Positions 25,385 through 33,312 of a stretch of DNA of 64,000 bases are shown piece after piece. Position 1 is the first letter of the stretch; every line of letters starts with the position of its first letter. The translations under genes were made by a program, and so were the position numbers. The stretch is taken from positions 248,001-312,000 of the forward strand of contig CAWBXV010000005.1 in the NCBI GenBank assembly GCA_963792875.1. The letters run 5' to 3'. This DNA is from JAHEGP01 sp963792875. Lineage in GTDB: Bacteria > Pseudomonadota > Gammaproteobacteria > Pseudomonadales > JAHEGP01. Under the pieces are notes generated by a model, which worked only from the letters and a program-made list of their open reading frames with translations, made no database searches and was not told the origin of the DNA.

Positions 25385-25699
25385 GGCGTGCTCCGCTTGG
25401 GCGCTGCGGACCCGGCGTCCGCCGGGTCCCTTGGTCCAGCCTAGCGCACTCGAGCGGCGTCGGGCAATCGGTGCTCTGCCGTCCCCGCTGTCGGGCCGGT
25501 GTCGTGGCGGTCGCCACCGCCATCGATAGCGGCGCCGGCGGCGTTAGCGCTGTTCTGGTCAAATAGGTGTCTACCGATGGCGCCCCGGGGCGGTATGATG
25601 TGGGCGTCGCTGCCGCGCAGCGGCCGGGGTTGGGATCACGCGCCGTGGCGCGCTGGGGAGCCTCGTTGTGTTGGCGCTTACATCGATGGAGTCTACCGA
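25385..25699. other. Intergenic stretch, divergent promoter region
   Basis: About 315 bp between the minus-strand pirin start and a small plus-strand gene. The open frame that runs into the small gene from 25499 has no ribosome binding site and reads as Arg/Gly-rich sequence. No clear structure or -35/-10 pair was seen. Confidence 0.45.
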
Positions 25700-25951
25700 A
25701 TGTCAGATGAAGATGAGCTGATCGTGTCGCCACTGTGCCAGCCCCTGGAGAGCGAGGGGCACACGGTCCGCATCGAGATCTATGGCGACGGCGAGGGTGG
25801 CTGGCTGCTGGAAGTCTTGGATGAATACGGCAACTCGACCGTGTGGGACGATCCGTTCCCGACCGACCAGGAGGCCTTGGCAGAGGCGCTGGCCACCGTC
25901 GAGGAGGAGGGCATTGCCGTGCTGGTCGGTCATGCTGGCGGCTTCGATTGA
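25700..25951 (+). CDS. Small acidic hypothetical protein
   Basis: I do not recognise this 83-residue, strongly acidic protein. It begins MSDEDELIVSPLCQPLES and contains a short beta-rich segment, HTVRIEIYGDGEGGWLLEVLDEYGNSTVW, then an Ala/Glu-rich helix near residues 55-75. No signal peptide and no Cys pairs are visible. ATG at 25700 is 8 bp after GGAG. The codon use and acidic two-part pattern look like a real, conserved small cytoplasmic protein. Its function is unknown. Confidence 0.68.
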   Translation: MSDEDELIVSPLCQPLESEGHTVRIEIYGDGEGGWLLEVLDEYGNSTVWDDPFPTDQEALAEALATVEEEGIAVLVGHAGGFD

Positions 25952-26069
25952 GCACGGGCCGCGGCGGCGGGGCGGGTCTGATACGGCAGCGCCCCCGGCG
26001 CGGCACGCGGCCGACGCGGCTGCAGCCGGGTAGCCGGGCGCGGCATCACCTGCCGCGGCGGACCGCGGC

Positions 26070-26870
26070 TCAGTGCCCCGCGGACAGCTCGCTGGCGCAG
26101 TCCTGGCGGTAGACCGCGCGGCGCAGCGGGCTCATGCGGAACGGCCGCCAATGGTCGCGGTGCTGCGCCAGACGGTCGGCGATGACGTAGTACATGAGCG
26201 GGTTGAAGGTCATGCCGGCGTGGCTGCCCGGCACGTGCACGTTCTCGCACCGCCGGGCGGCGTGGTCGAGGCAGAACGGCCAGGGCGCCAGGCCGTCGGC
26301 GCGACTGTAGAGGGAGGTGGTCGGCACCGGCGGCGGGCCGTTCCAGCAGTCGGCCCCGATCGCATCGTCGCGCTCGCTGGCGGGGCTGAGGCGGCGATGC
26401 AGCCGGTGGATGCCCTCGGGCAGGTAGTGCAGGTTGTCCTCGTTCAGCTTGAAGGGCGAGCCCATGGTGATGACCAGGCGCACGCTGTCGGGTTGACGGT
26501 TGCCGAGCGCGCGCGCATACAGCCCACCGGCGCTCCAGCCGATCACGCTGACCGCCGCGCCGTGGCGCTCTGCCAGCTGCCGCACCCGCCGCTGCAGCTG
26601 CTCGAGGCGGTCGCCGCTGACCCCGAGGTTGCGCCCCTGGCCCCAGCCCTCGGCGCGGTAGCCGCAGTCGTTCAGAAAGCCGCGCAGGCGGCTGGTGCTG
26701 CGATCCGACGCGGTGAAGCCGGGAATCAGCATGACCGGGTGGCCGTCGCCCCGCGGCACCAGCTTCAGCAGGCGGCGCTGCAGCGCCAGGTTGGCGCCGA
26801 TCTCGAGCAGCGCTGTCGACTCTGCAAGCAGGCGCCGCGTCCAGCCGCGGCTGTCTGTGGGATAGCTCAC
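26070..26870 (-). CDS. Alpha/beta-hydrolase, esterase/lipase-like
   Basis: A 266-residue alpha/beta-hydrolase. The oxyanion region is HPVMLIPGFTASD, the nucleophile elbow is VIGWSAGGLYA with Ser near residue 115, and the late His is in VPGSHAGMTFNP near residue 225. The weak PGFTASD loop and lack of a signal peptide fit a cytoplasmic esterase of unknown substrate. GTG at 26870 follows GGGAGGGG by 7 bp; an in-frame ATG at 26903 is less likely as it would put this site inside the gene. It is divergent to the rhomboid gene. Confidence 0.75.
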   Translation of the reverse strand: MSYPTDSRGWTRRLLAESTALLEIGANLALQRRLLKLVPRGDGHPVMLIPGFTASDRSTSRLRGFLNDCGYRAEGWGQGRNLGVSGDRLEQLQRRVRQLAERHGAAVSVIGWSAGGLYARALGNRQPDSVRLVITMGSPFKLNEDNLHYLPEGIHRLHRRLSPASERDDAIGADCWNGPPPVPTTSLYSRADGLAPWPFCLDHAARRCENVHVPGSHAGMTFNPLMYYVIADRLAQHRDHWRPFRMSPLRRAVYRQDCASELSAGH

Positions 26871-27049
26871 CGGTGATCCCCTCCCGTGCCCGGCGGCGGG
26901 CACGCTGATGATTGGCGCGGGTCTGCGGTGTCGCCTCAGGCATCCGCGATCGGCCCTGCTTCTAAACTACCGACCCCGGCCGCCCGATGCAATGCCTTGC
27001 GCTGGGCCTGCGGCGGCAGCCTCGACCTGCCTGGGCCCGCCCCGTGGCG

Positions 27050-27078
27050 TTGGTCGGCGGCACCGGGAGGCGTATACT
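27050..27078 (+). promoter_or_regulatory. Sigma70-like promoter of the rhomboid gene
   Basis: TTGGTC (27050-27055) and TATACT (27073-27078) are separated by 17 bp and lie 36 bp before the ATG at 27114. Spacing and the -10 match are good. Confidence 0.5.
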
Positions 27079-27113
27079 TTACCCACTATGACCGGCGACC
27101 GGGCGCAGCACCC

Positions 27114-27884
27114 ATGTTTCCACTTCGCGACGACAACCCGCACTTTCTCACGCCCTACGTCACCTATGGCATCATCGCCCTCAACGTCCTGGCCTGGGTG
27201 CTGCTGCAGGGCATGGGCTCAGAGCCGGCGCTGTCGCGCTCCGTCTGTCTGCTGGGGCTGACCCCCGGGGAGCTGCTCAATACCCTGCCCGCCGGTCTGC
27301 AGGTCCGGGTGGGGCCGCACACGGTCTGCGTGCTGTCGGACTCGTCCAGCGCCTACACCCTGGTCACCTCCATGTTCATGCACGGCGGCTGGATGCACAT
27401 CATCGGCAACCTGTGGTTCTTGTGGGTGTTCGGCAACAACGTCGAGGACTCCATGGGGCACTGGCGCTTTGCCGTGTTCTACCTGGTCTGCGGCCTGGCT
27501 GCGGCGCTGGCCCAGGTGCTGGCCGGCCCCGACTCGCCACTGCCCATGGTGGGCGCGTCCGGCGCCATCGGCGGCGTGATGGGTGCCTACGTCGTGCTGT
27601 ACCCGCGGGTGCGCGTCCACCTGCTGATCTTCCTCGGGTTCTTCATCACCACGGTGGCCGTGCCGGCGGTGTTCATGCTGGGTTACTGGTTCGTGCTGCA
27701 GCTCATCGGCGGCGTCGGCGCCGGGGGCGCCGGCGGGGGCGGCACGGCATTCTGGGCGCACATCGGCGGCTTCGTCGCCGGCGCCGGCCTGATCTTTCTG
27801 TTCAAGGACCCGCAGCTGGTCGAGAGCCATCCCTATTACGGACTGCGGCAGTCGCCGGCCAGAACCTGGCGCAGGATTCCTTGA
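27114..27884 (+). CDS. Rhomboid family intramembrane serine protease
   Basis: A 256-residue, six-to-seven-helix membrane protein. The catalytic Ser lies in VGASGAIGGVMGA near residue 147, and the His in FWAHIGGFVAGAGL near residue 225. The conserved His and Asn of helix 2 are in GGWMHIIGNLWFLWVFGNNVED. Rhomboids cut helices of other membrane proteins. A Gly-rich loop precedes the catalytic His helix. ATG at 27114 starts the typical MFPLRDDNP; the open frame extends further upstream but reads as Pro/Arg-rich sequence. Confidence 0.93.
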   Translation: MFPLRDDNPHFLTPYVTYGIIALNVLAWVLLQGMGSEPALSRSVCLLGLTPGELLNTLPAGLQVRVGPHTVCVLSDSSSAYTLVTSMFMHGGWMHIIGNLWFLWVFGNNVEDSMGHWRFAVFYLVCGLAAALAQVLAGPDSPLPMVGASGAIGGVMGAYVVLYPRVRVHLLIFLGFFITTVAVPAVFMLGYWFVLQLIGGVGAGGAGGGGTAFWAHIGGFVAGAGLIFLFKDPQLVESHPYYGLRQSPARTWRRIP

Positions 27885-28052
27885 GCAGGCCGTGATCGGC
27901 GTGGCTCTGAGCGCTGCCGGGCTGCGTGCTCAGGCCCCGTCATCGTCAGGCGCGCTGCCGATCCCGCATGAATTATCGTTATTAGACAGCTGCCGCCGGG
28001 GATGATAGCGTGCCCGCCATCAGCAGTCAGTGAATCGGTGGTATGACCCGTT

Positions 28053-29570
28053 ATGGAACAGCTCAGCAGTATCGATTACACCTTCCTGCAGGCGGAGACG
28101 CCGCAGCTGCCCATGCACGTCTGTTCGGTGGCCGTCTACGATCCCGGCACTGCGCCTGCCGGCCGCGTGCGCATTGACGATATCGCCGGCCTGTACCTGG
28201 GCGCGATGTGCGATGTGCCGCTGCTGCGCCGGCGGCTGCTGCGCGTGCCGGGCAATGTCGATCTGCCCTACTGGATCGAAGACCCGGATTTCGATCTCGA
28301 CTACCACGTGCGCCACGTCGCCCTGGCTCGGCCGGGCGACTGGACCCAGTTTCACCAGCAGCTCGCCAGCATCCACAGCGAGCCGCTGGACCTGTCGAGA
28401 CCGCCCTGGGAAGTGTATGTGATCGATGGCCTGGACAACCTCGAAGGCATGCCGGCAGGCGCCTTCGCCGTCGTCCAGAAACTGCACCACGCCGCCATCG
28501 ACGGCGCTGCGCTCAGGCGCCTGTTTCTCGGTATGCACCAGACCACACCCGATGCGCCGCGGGCGCCCCTGCGCCATGCCTTCCTGATCCGGGAATCGAA
28601 GCCCGGGGCGCTGCCGCTCTGGCTGCAGTCCTATCAGCACGCGCTGGCGCGGCCTTTCAAGCTGTCGCGGGTGCTGCTGCGCGCGGCTCGCGGCGCGCGC
28701 GAGGTCAAGCGGGCCCGCAGTCGAGGATGCATCGAGGCGGCGCAGCACGGCAATCCGTCCCGCTTCAACGGGCACGTGACGGCCAGTCGTGCGGTGACCT
28801 CGGCCAGCCTGCCCTTCGACGAGTTCGAGCGCCTGCGTCACGCGGTGCCCGGCGCCACGCTCAACGATCTGGCCATCTGCGTGATCGCCGGCGCGCTGCG
28901 CCACTATCTGATCGGCAAGGGAGAGTCCATCGATACGCCCTTGATCGTGCAGGTGCCGGTCAATATCCGCACCACCGCGCAGGGCGGGCACGGCGGCAAT
29001 AAGATCAGCGCGATCAACGTGTCGACCTGTTCCCACATCGCCGATCCGCTGGAGCGCCTCCACGCGGTGGTGCGCTCCACCCGCTCGGGCAAGGAGCGGC
29101 TGGCCCGCATGGGTTCCTCTTCGATGGAGGACATCGCCGACGCGCTCGGCCCCTGGGTGACCCAGGGCATTTTTACGGTGATGGAGCACGGCGGCCGCAT
29201 CCAGGCGCTGACAGGGCTGAGGACCTCCGGTCCCAACCTGGCGTTCAGCAATATGGCCGGCGCGGCCACGCCGCTCTACCTGTGCGGGGCCCGCTTCGTG
29301 TGGGGCATGGGGCTCGGGCCGCTGATGCCCAATATGGGGCTGTTCGTGACGGCCACCTCGGGCATGGGCGTGTTCGCGTTTGGCGTCAACGCCTGTCGCG
29401 CCATGATGCCGGACCCGGAACACTTCGCCTATTGCCTGCGCCACGCCTATGACGAGTCGAAGCAGGTGCTGGCAAAGCACTTGCCGCAGGGCGAAGGACA
29501 CGGCTTGGCGCGGTCGCAGCAGGCGCCATCGGCTGCGGGCGCGCGCTCGCTTGGTGCCGCTCATCCGTGA
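28053..29570 (+). CDS. Wax ester synthase/diacylglycerol acyltransferase (WS/DGAT)
   Basis: This acyltransferase would use acyl-CoA and a fatty alcohol or diacylglycerol to make storage wax ester or triacylglycerol. The 505 residues include the catalytic HHAAIDG at 145-151 with Asp at 150, in the condensation-domain-like N-terminal half. GNKISAINVST and the late SNMAGAATPLYLCGARF, of the WS/DGAT C-terminal domain, follow. It stands alone. A terminator-like hairpin begins in its stop codon. The adjacent ferritin-type gene is a separate unit. Confidence 0.93.
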   Translation: MEQLSSIDYTFLQAETPQLPMHVCSVAVYDPGTAPAGRVRIDDIAGLYLGAMCDVPLLRRRLLRVPGNVDLPYWIEDPDFDLDYHVRHVALARPGDWTQFHQQLASIHSEPLDLSRPPWEVYVIDGLDNLEGMPAGAFAVVQKLHHAAIDGAALRRLFLGMHQTTPDAPRAPLRHAFLIRESKPGALPLWLQSYQHALARPFKLSRVLLRAARGAREVKRARSRGCIEAAQHGNPSRFNGHVTASRAVTSASLPFDEFERLRHAVPGATLNDLAICVIAGALRHYLIGKGESIDTPLIVQVPVNIRTTAQGGHGGNKISAINVSTCSHIADPLERLHAVVRSTRSGKERLARMGSSSMEDIADALGPWVTQGIFTVMEHGGRIQALTGLRTSGPNLAFSNMAGAATPLYLCGARFVWGMGLGPLMPNMGLFVTATSGMGVFAFGVNACRAMMPDPEHFAYCLRHAYDESKQVLAKHLPQGEGHGLARSQQAPSAAGARSLGAAHP

Positions 29571-29608
29571 CACTGAACGGCCCGGCGACCGGCCGGGGCG
29601 TTCAGTGT
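29570..29608 (+). terminator. Long hairpin terminator after the WS/DGAT gene
   Basis: ACACTGAACG (29570-29579) pairs with CGTTCAGTGT (29599-29608), with further CCCGG/CCGGG pairs inside. The first arm starts at the last base of the stop codon. There is no T run after it, but stem length and position make termination likely. Confidence 0.62.
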
Positions 29609-29774
29609 GGCCGATCTCCTCCAGCGCATCGCCGCCTGCGGCGCCCCTGGGACGCTGTGTCAGGCGCGTTGACGGTGGGGGTGGATCAGGGCAGAATCGG
29701 CAGTGGAACCGTCGCGACGACAGCGTGCGCGGAGGGTCCGCTCCTCAGTGCACGATGCGACAGGAGAAAGCACG

Positions 29775-30062
29775 ATGTCGAATGAAGGCTATCACGAGCC
29801 CATCGCCGAGTTGTCCGATGAAACCCGGGACATGCACCGCGCCATCACCTCACTGATGGAAGAGCTCGAGGCGGTGGATTGGTACAATCAGCGCGTCGAT
29901 GCCTGTCGGGATCAGGAACTCAAAGCTATCCTCGCGCACAATCGCGACGAAGAAAAAGAACACGCGGCGATGGTGCTGGAATGGATTCGGCGGCGCGACC
30001 CCGCGTTCGACAAGGAACTGAAGGACTATCTGTTCACCGATGGGCCGATTGCGCATGGCTGA
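29775..30062 (+). CDS. Encapsulated ferritin (EncFtn)-type protein, no encapsulin adjacent
   Basis: A 95-residue two-helix ferritin-like subunit of the encapsulated-ferritin family, whose ferroxidase centre forms between two subunits. The sequence HEPIAELSDETRDMHRA, SLMEELEAVDWYNQRVDA and AHNRDEEKEHAAMVLEWIRR is nearly identical to the family core. By alignment to the Rhodospirillum rubrum protein as I recall it, ferroxidase residues E30, E60 and H63 and the entry residues E32 and W36 are kept. The product ends at GPIAHG, before where the encapsulin-targeting tail would be. No encapsulin gene follows. ATG at 29775 is 8 bp after AGGAG. Iron-oxidising role inferred by family. Confidence 0.85.
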   Translation: MSNEGYHEPIAELSDETRDMHRAITSLMEELEAVDWYNQRVDACRDQELKAILAHNRDEEKEHAAMVLEWIRRRDPAFDKELKDYLFTDGPIAHG

Positions 30063-30426
30063 TGCGGTAACCGCTGGCTGGGCGTCATCCCGCGGCACGC
30101 CCGCTTGGGCGCTGCTGCGAAAACCAGATTCCGGATCGTTGTCGCCTCGTTGTGCGGCATGGAACTGGCACGGGCTCTTCCGGGGGTTGATAGTAAACGT
30201 CGGCAGTTTGTTGTGCAGTTGGTGGTTTCCGCAAAGTTCGGCACATTCTTCACTGCCCGCAGGCGGCTCGGAGCAGGGGTGCACCCCTCCATTCACAATG
30301 GATGACTTGTGCACTCTGAAGTCATCAAGGGGTTTCGATAGATTTCGCCTTGTTACAACAATTTACGGCCAATGGAGGCTTTCACGTGCTGCGATCGCAA
30401 AAAAATATTGAGGTCGTTCTCAATAC
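30063..30426. other. Gene-free stretch beside the glycan island
   Basis: About 360 bp after the ferritin-type gene. Composition shifts from GC-rich to AT-richer along it. The palindrome AGGGGTGCACCCCT lies at 30275-30288. No open frame here has a ribosome binding site or reads like a known protein, and there is no encapsulin-like sequence. It seems to be a junction. Confidence 0.5.
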
Positions 30427-30530
30427 TTCGGACAGTTTTTGAGCTTTTGCAGCGAGATCAATGACTTGCATTTTCGAGTCAATATCCGCAACTCGTTGAA
30501 AATAACGTGATTATGCGAAAACTGTCCGAA
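30427..30530. mobile_element. 104-bp element with 13-bp perfect inverted ends (MITE-like)
   Basis: TTCGGACAGTTTT at 30427-30439 is repeated as AAAACTGTCCGAA at 30518-30530. The 78 bp between are AT-rich and contain no open frame. The ends resemble short IS terminal repeats. I see no clear target-site duplication at the flanks. The element ends 16 bp before the start of the glycan gene at 30547. It may be a MITE or a remnant, or instead a very large operator-type repeat. Confidence 0.5.
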
Positions 30531-30546
30531 CCATTGGTTCTAATCC

Positions 30547-31347
30547 ATGAAAAAAATTAAATTGTACTATATGCGTGGACGCGGGCGGCTTGACGCGACC
30601 CAGAAGAATTTTGGTGACTTCTTGTCCCCGTTGATAGTTGCAGCCGTAAGTGGTCGCCCTGTCGAATATACTCCGGTAAAACATGCCGATTTGCTGGCCA
30701 TAGGCTCAATCATAAGTCGCGCCAACAAAGCTAGAAAATTTGGCTTTATTCGGCGGCCCTTGCATATTTGGGGGTCTGGCGCTGGCAATGATACTGTCTT
30801 GGAGCCGGTTAGCCACTTTGTACACGCGGTTCGCGGCCCTCTTACCTTGGCGAAGATACCCTTGGGAGCCAAGGAAAAAATCTCTTTTGGAGATCCAGGC
30901 CTGTTGGCAGATTTGATAGTCAAAAAAAGTATCATCAAAAAGCATTTCCTCGGCTTGGTGCCACACTATGTCGATAAAGAAAACAGCCTTTTCAGGCAAT
31001 TGCAAGAAATGTATCCCAAGGCCAAGGTCATTGATGTCTTTGCTGATGTCAAGACAGTATTGAGTGAGATTTCAGAATGCGATTTTATTTTTTCATCGAG
31101 CCTGCACGGAATGATCGTTGCAGATGCCTATGGGGTCCCCAACAAAAGAGTAAAATGTGATTTATTTCTTGAAGACTATAAGTATAAGGATTATTTATTG
31201 AGCCATGGCATTGAAAATTTCAATTGGATTGAACGCATCGAGCAAGTAAACACTGGGTTTTTTGAAAAGGAAATTTCAACTTACGCCAGACCCTTGCTGG
31301 ATTCGCTCAAGCAAGGGCTTGTGCAATCCTTCCCGTATGGGATATAA
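30547..31347 (+). CDS. Polysaccharide pyruvyl transferase-like protein
   Basis: A 266-residue protein of the polysaccharide pyruvyl transferase family, which adds pyruvate ketals to cell-surface glycans. It has NFGDFLSPLIVAAVSG at the start, IGSIISRANKARKFG, VHAVRGPLTLAKI with FGDPGLLADL, and the late CDFIFSSSLHGMIVADAYGVPN typical of the fold. The gene is clearly AT-richer than its neighbours and uses AT-ending codons (AAA, ATT, TTT) far more often, which indicates horizontal transfer. It is alone on the plus strand and opposes the three minus-strand glycan genes. Confidence 0.82.
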   Translation: MKKIKLYYMRGRGRLDATQKNFGDFLSPLIVAAVSGRPVEYTPVKHADLLAIGSIISRANKARKFGFIRRPLHIWGSGAGNDTVLEPVSHFVHAVRGPLTLAKIPLGAKEKISFGDPGLLADLIVKKSIIKKHFLGLVPHYVDKENSLFRQLQEMYPKAKVIDVFADVKTVLSEISECDFIFSSSLHGMIVADAYGVPNKRVKCDLFLEDYKYKDYLLSHGIENFNWIERIEQVNTGFFEKEISTYARPLLDSLKQGLVQSFPYGI

Positions 31348-31429
31348 GAATATTGGCCTCATCCCATCGTTGATAGCGGGAAGTCGGCACGCAAAGACAG
31401 CTCGAGCAGCCCGTTAGCGAGCTTTGAAT

Positions 31430-32371
31430 TTACTGGCGGTTTGCGTTCGTCCGGGGCCGTGAGAACAGTCGCTTGAACTCCAAGGCGACGAATTTTTTGG
31501 TGTAAGACCATCGAAAAAGCACGACCGGATCGGCCTTTGCCGCCATCAGAAAGAATTTTCTGGCGGATTCTGGTCTGCCTGCACGAAGTAACGTGCGAAA
31601 CACTGAGAGGCAGCGAATGGCCTTGTACTTGGCCTCAAACTGCATGAATTCCGGCGGTAGTTTGTCGGGGTCGAACAGCTGCTCGACCAGTTGCAGGCCG
31701 GTCCGCTCTGCGGCATCGGCGTCGTGGCGCCTGCTGTCGGCGTGTTTGTTGATCACCGCCAGCGGCTCGTCGACAGATATCGCCGGGAAATTGGCAAGAA
31801 TCTGCCCGAATACGGGGATATCTTCTGCGTGGTGCAGCCCCTCACAATAGCGAACCTTGTCAAAAACCGTGCGATGGATGGCGACGGCGCCATTGGATAC
31901 GCTGAAGCGCTTGTGGATGTAGTCCACGAAACACCGCTTGCGGTCAGTCGGGAGTGTCTGGATGTGGTGTCGTTGGTCTGGCCTGCCTGCTGTGCGCGTG
32001 ATGTGGCCACCGATGATGATACCCTCGACCGGGCCCACTTTCGATATCACCCCCGCCAGTGTGCGCAAGGCATGAGGAGTAAGCTCGTCATCCGCGTCGA
32101 GAAAGATTAGGTATTGCCCGCGGGATTCCGCGATGCCCCGGTTCCTTGCAGCCGAGACACCAGCGTTGGGCTGCGAAATATAGCGATAGCTGCCCGCATG
32201 CTGCTGCAGGTGGTGCTGCACGACCTCATCGCCCTTGTCTGTCGATCCGTCGTTGATAACGATCAACTCGAAGTTCTCGCCATCCTGTGTCAGAACGGAT
32301 TCGATCGCTTGCACGACCACATCGGCGTAGTTGTACAGCGGGATGACAACGCTAAATAGCGGTGTGGTCAT
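31430..32371 (-). CDS. Glycosyltransferase family 2 protein
   Basis: This GT-A fold enzyme moves a sugar from a nucleotide donor. The 313 residues open with the family signature LFSVVIPLYNYADVVVQAIES and ELIVINDGSTDKGDEV, and AGVSAARNRGIAESRGQYLIFLDADDELTP carries the DxD-like metal site. The remainder is helical and less conserved, so donor and acceptor are unknown. It is the last gene of a minus-strand group of three. The next gene upstream ends 29 bp away. Confidence 0.9.
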   Translation of the reverse strand: MTTPLFSVVIPLYNYADVVVQAIESVLTQDGENFELIVINDGSTDKGDEVVQHHLQQHAGSYRYISQPNAGVSAARNRGIAESRGQYLIFLDADDELTPHALRTLAGVISKVGPVEGIIIGGHITRTAGRPDQRHHIQTLPTDRKRCFVDYIHKRFSVSNGAVAIHRTVFDKVRYCEGLHHAEDIPVFGQILANFPAISVDEPLAVINKHADSRRHDADAAERTGLQLVEQLFDPDKLPPEFMQFEAKYKAIRCLSVFRTLLRAGRPESARKFFLMAAKADPVVLFRWSYTKKFVALEFKRLFSRPRTNANRQ

Positions 32372-32400
32372 GGCAACAGCACTCTATTTGATGAAGATCA

Positions 32401-33312
32401 TTACGGCATCTGCAATATCGCCTGCCTCAACCGCTCAGAGAGATCGGCCAGGGAAAAATTTTCGACGGCGTGCAGCCAGCCATTGTGGGCGATAGTTCTC
32501 GCTTCGTCACGGTGACTCCTGATCCACGCAATGAGTTCCAGTGCTTCCTGTTTATTGCTGTAAAGCAGAATGTTCTTGTTATGCTCGAGGCCCAGCGCCT
32601 GCTCCTCGCCGTTGCCCTGACGGTAAGCGAGCAGCAGGCAACCGGCGGCCATGGCCTCGAAGTTTTTCGCCATGTATTCCCCGATACCGCAATCCGCTGA
32701 GAAAAATGTCTCGATGCGGTTGAGGGTATCGCAATACTCTGCCCCGGGGTTGGTTCTCAGCAGGGCGAGATCGGTCTCATTCTTGACATGGCTGATCATG
32801 CGCAAGCGCTCGTGATACGTATTGGAAAACACGGTGCCGATGAAGGCCAGGCCGATATCGCGGTCGTGGCCGTAATTCTTGATCACGTTGGCGTCATAGC
32901 CTTTGGGGATGAATGTCGAACAGATACCGGCGGCTTGCATCCGCTGCGAGACATAATAGCCAGTGTGAATGCTACGGAGCCTGGGTAGCTGCCGGTAGAA
33001 GTGTTCAAAATCGCCGAACCAGCGAGAGTCGGGCATGTAATTCTGACACGCGTCCTCTTCGTAAATCGTGAGCTTATCGATCAGTGGCTGCAAGTGCCTG
33101 CATTGGCGGCGCAGATAGCGATGCGGCAGGTCCAGGAGGACGTGGTCATGCCGATCGAGATCGAACTGACGGGTGATCTTGGCGAAGTCGTCAATGGTCT
33201 TGACGTCGATCTTATGGATGTCGAGCGCAAAATGTCTGCGTAGGCTGACAAACAAGCTGTCGATGAGCGGCCGTCGTTTGAGCGTTGAGATGGCGACGAG
33301 GGAGGGTTTCAT
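32401..33312 (-). CDS. Glycosyltransferase, CgeB/GT1-like
   Basis: A 303-residue protein. The N-terminal half holds HDHVLLDLPHRYLRRQCR and YEEDACQNYMPDSRWFGDF. The C-terminal half reads like the donor domain of CgeB/GT4-type glycosyltransferases: IGLAFIGTVFSNTYHERLRMI, SADCGIGEYMAKNFEAMAAGCLLLAYRQGN and an N-terminal helix of the nucleotide site, NKNILLYSNKQEALELI. ATG at 33312 overlaps the TGA of the upstream gene (ATGA), which supports this start. It lies between the polytopic glycan gene and the GT2, in one operon. Function is surface glycan assembly by inference. Confidence 0.68.
   Translation of the reverse strand: MKPSLVAISTLKRRPLIDSLFVSLRRHFALDIHKIDVKTIDDFAKITRQFDLDRHDHVLLDLPHRYLRRQCRHLQPLIDKLTIYEEDACQNYMPDSRWFGDFEHFYRQLPRLRSIHTGYYVSQRMQAAGICSTFIPKGYDANVIKNYGHDRDIGLAFIGTVFSNTYHERLRMISHVKNETDLALLRTNPGAEYCDTLNRIETFFSADCGIGEYMAKNFEAMAAGCLLLAYRQGNGEEQALGLEHNKNILLYSNKQEALELIAWIRSHRDEARTIAHNGWLHAVENFSLADLSERLRQAILQMP

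Noticed and set aside
30063..30426. Possible encapsulin shell gene after the ferritin-type gene
   Set aside because: No frame here is long enough (an encapsulin needs about 270 codons), and none reads like the HK97-type fold.
30427..30530. Integron attC site
   Set aside because: The inverted ends lack the GTTRRRY core and RYYYAAC complement, and no integrase is present.
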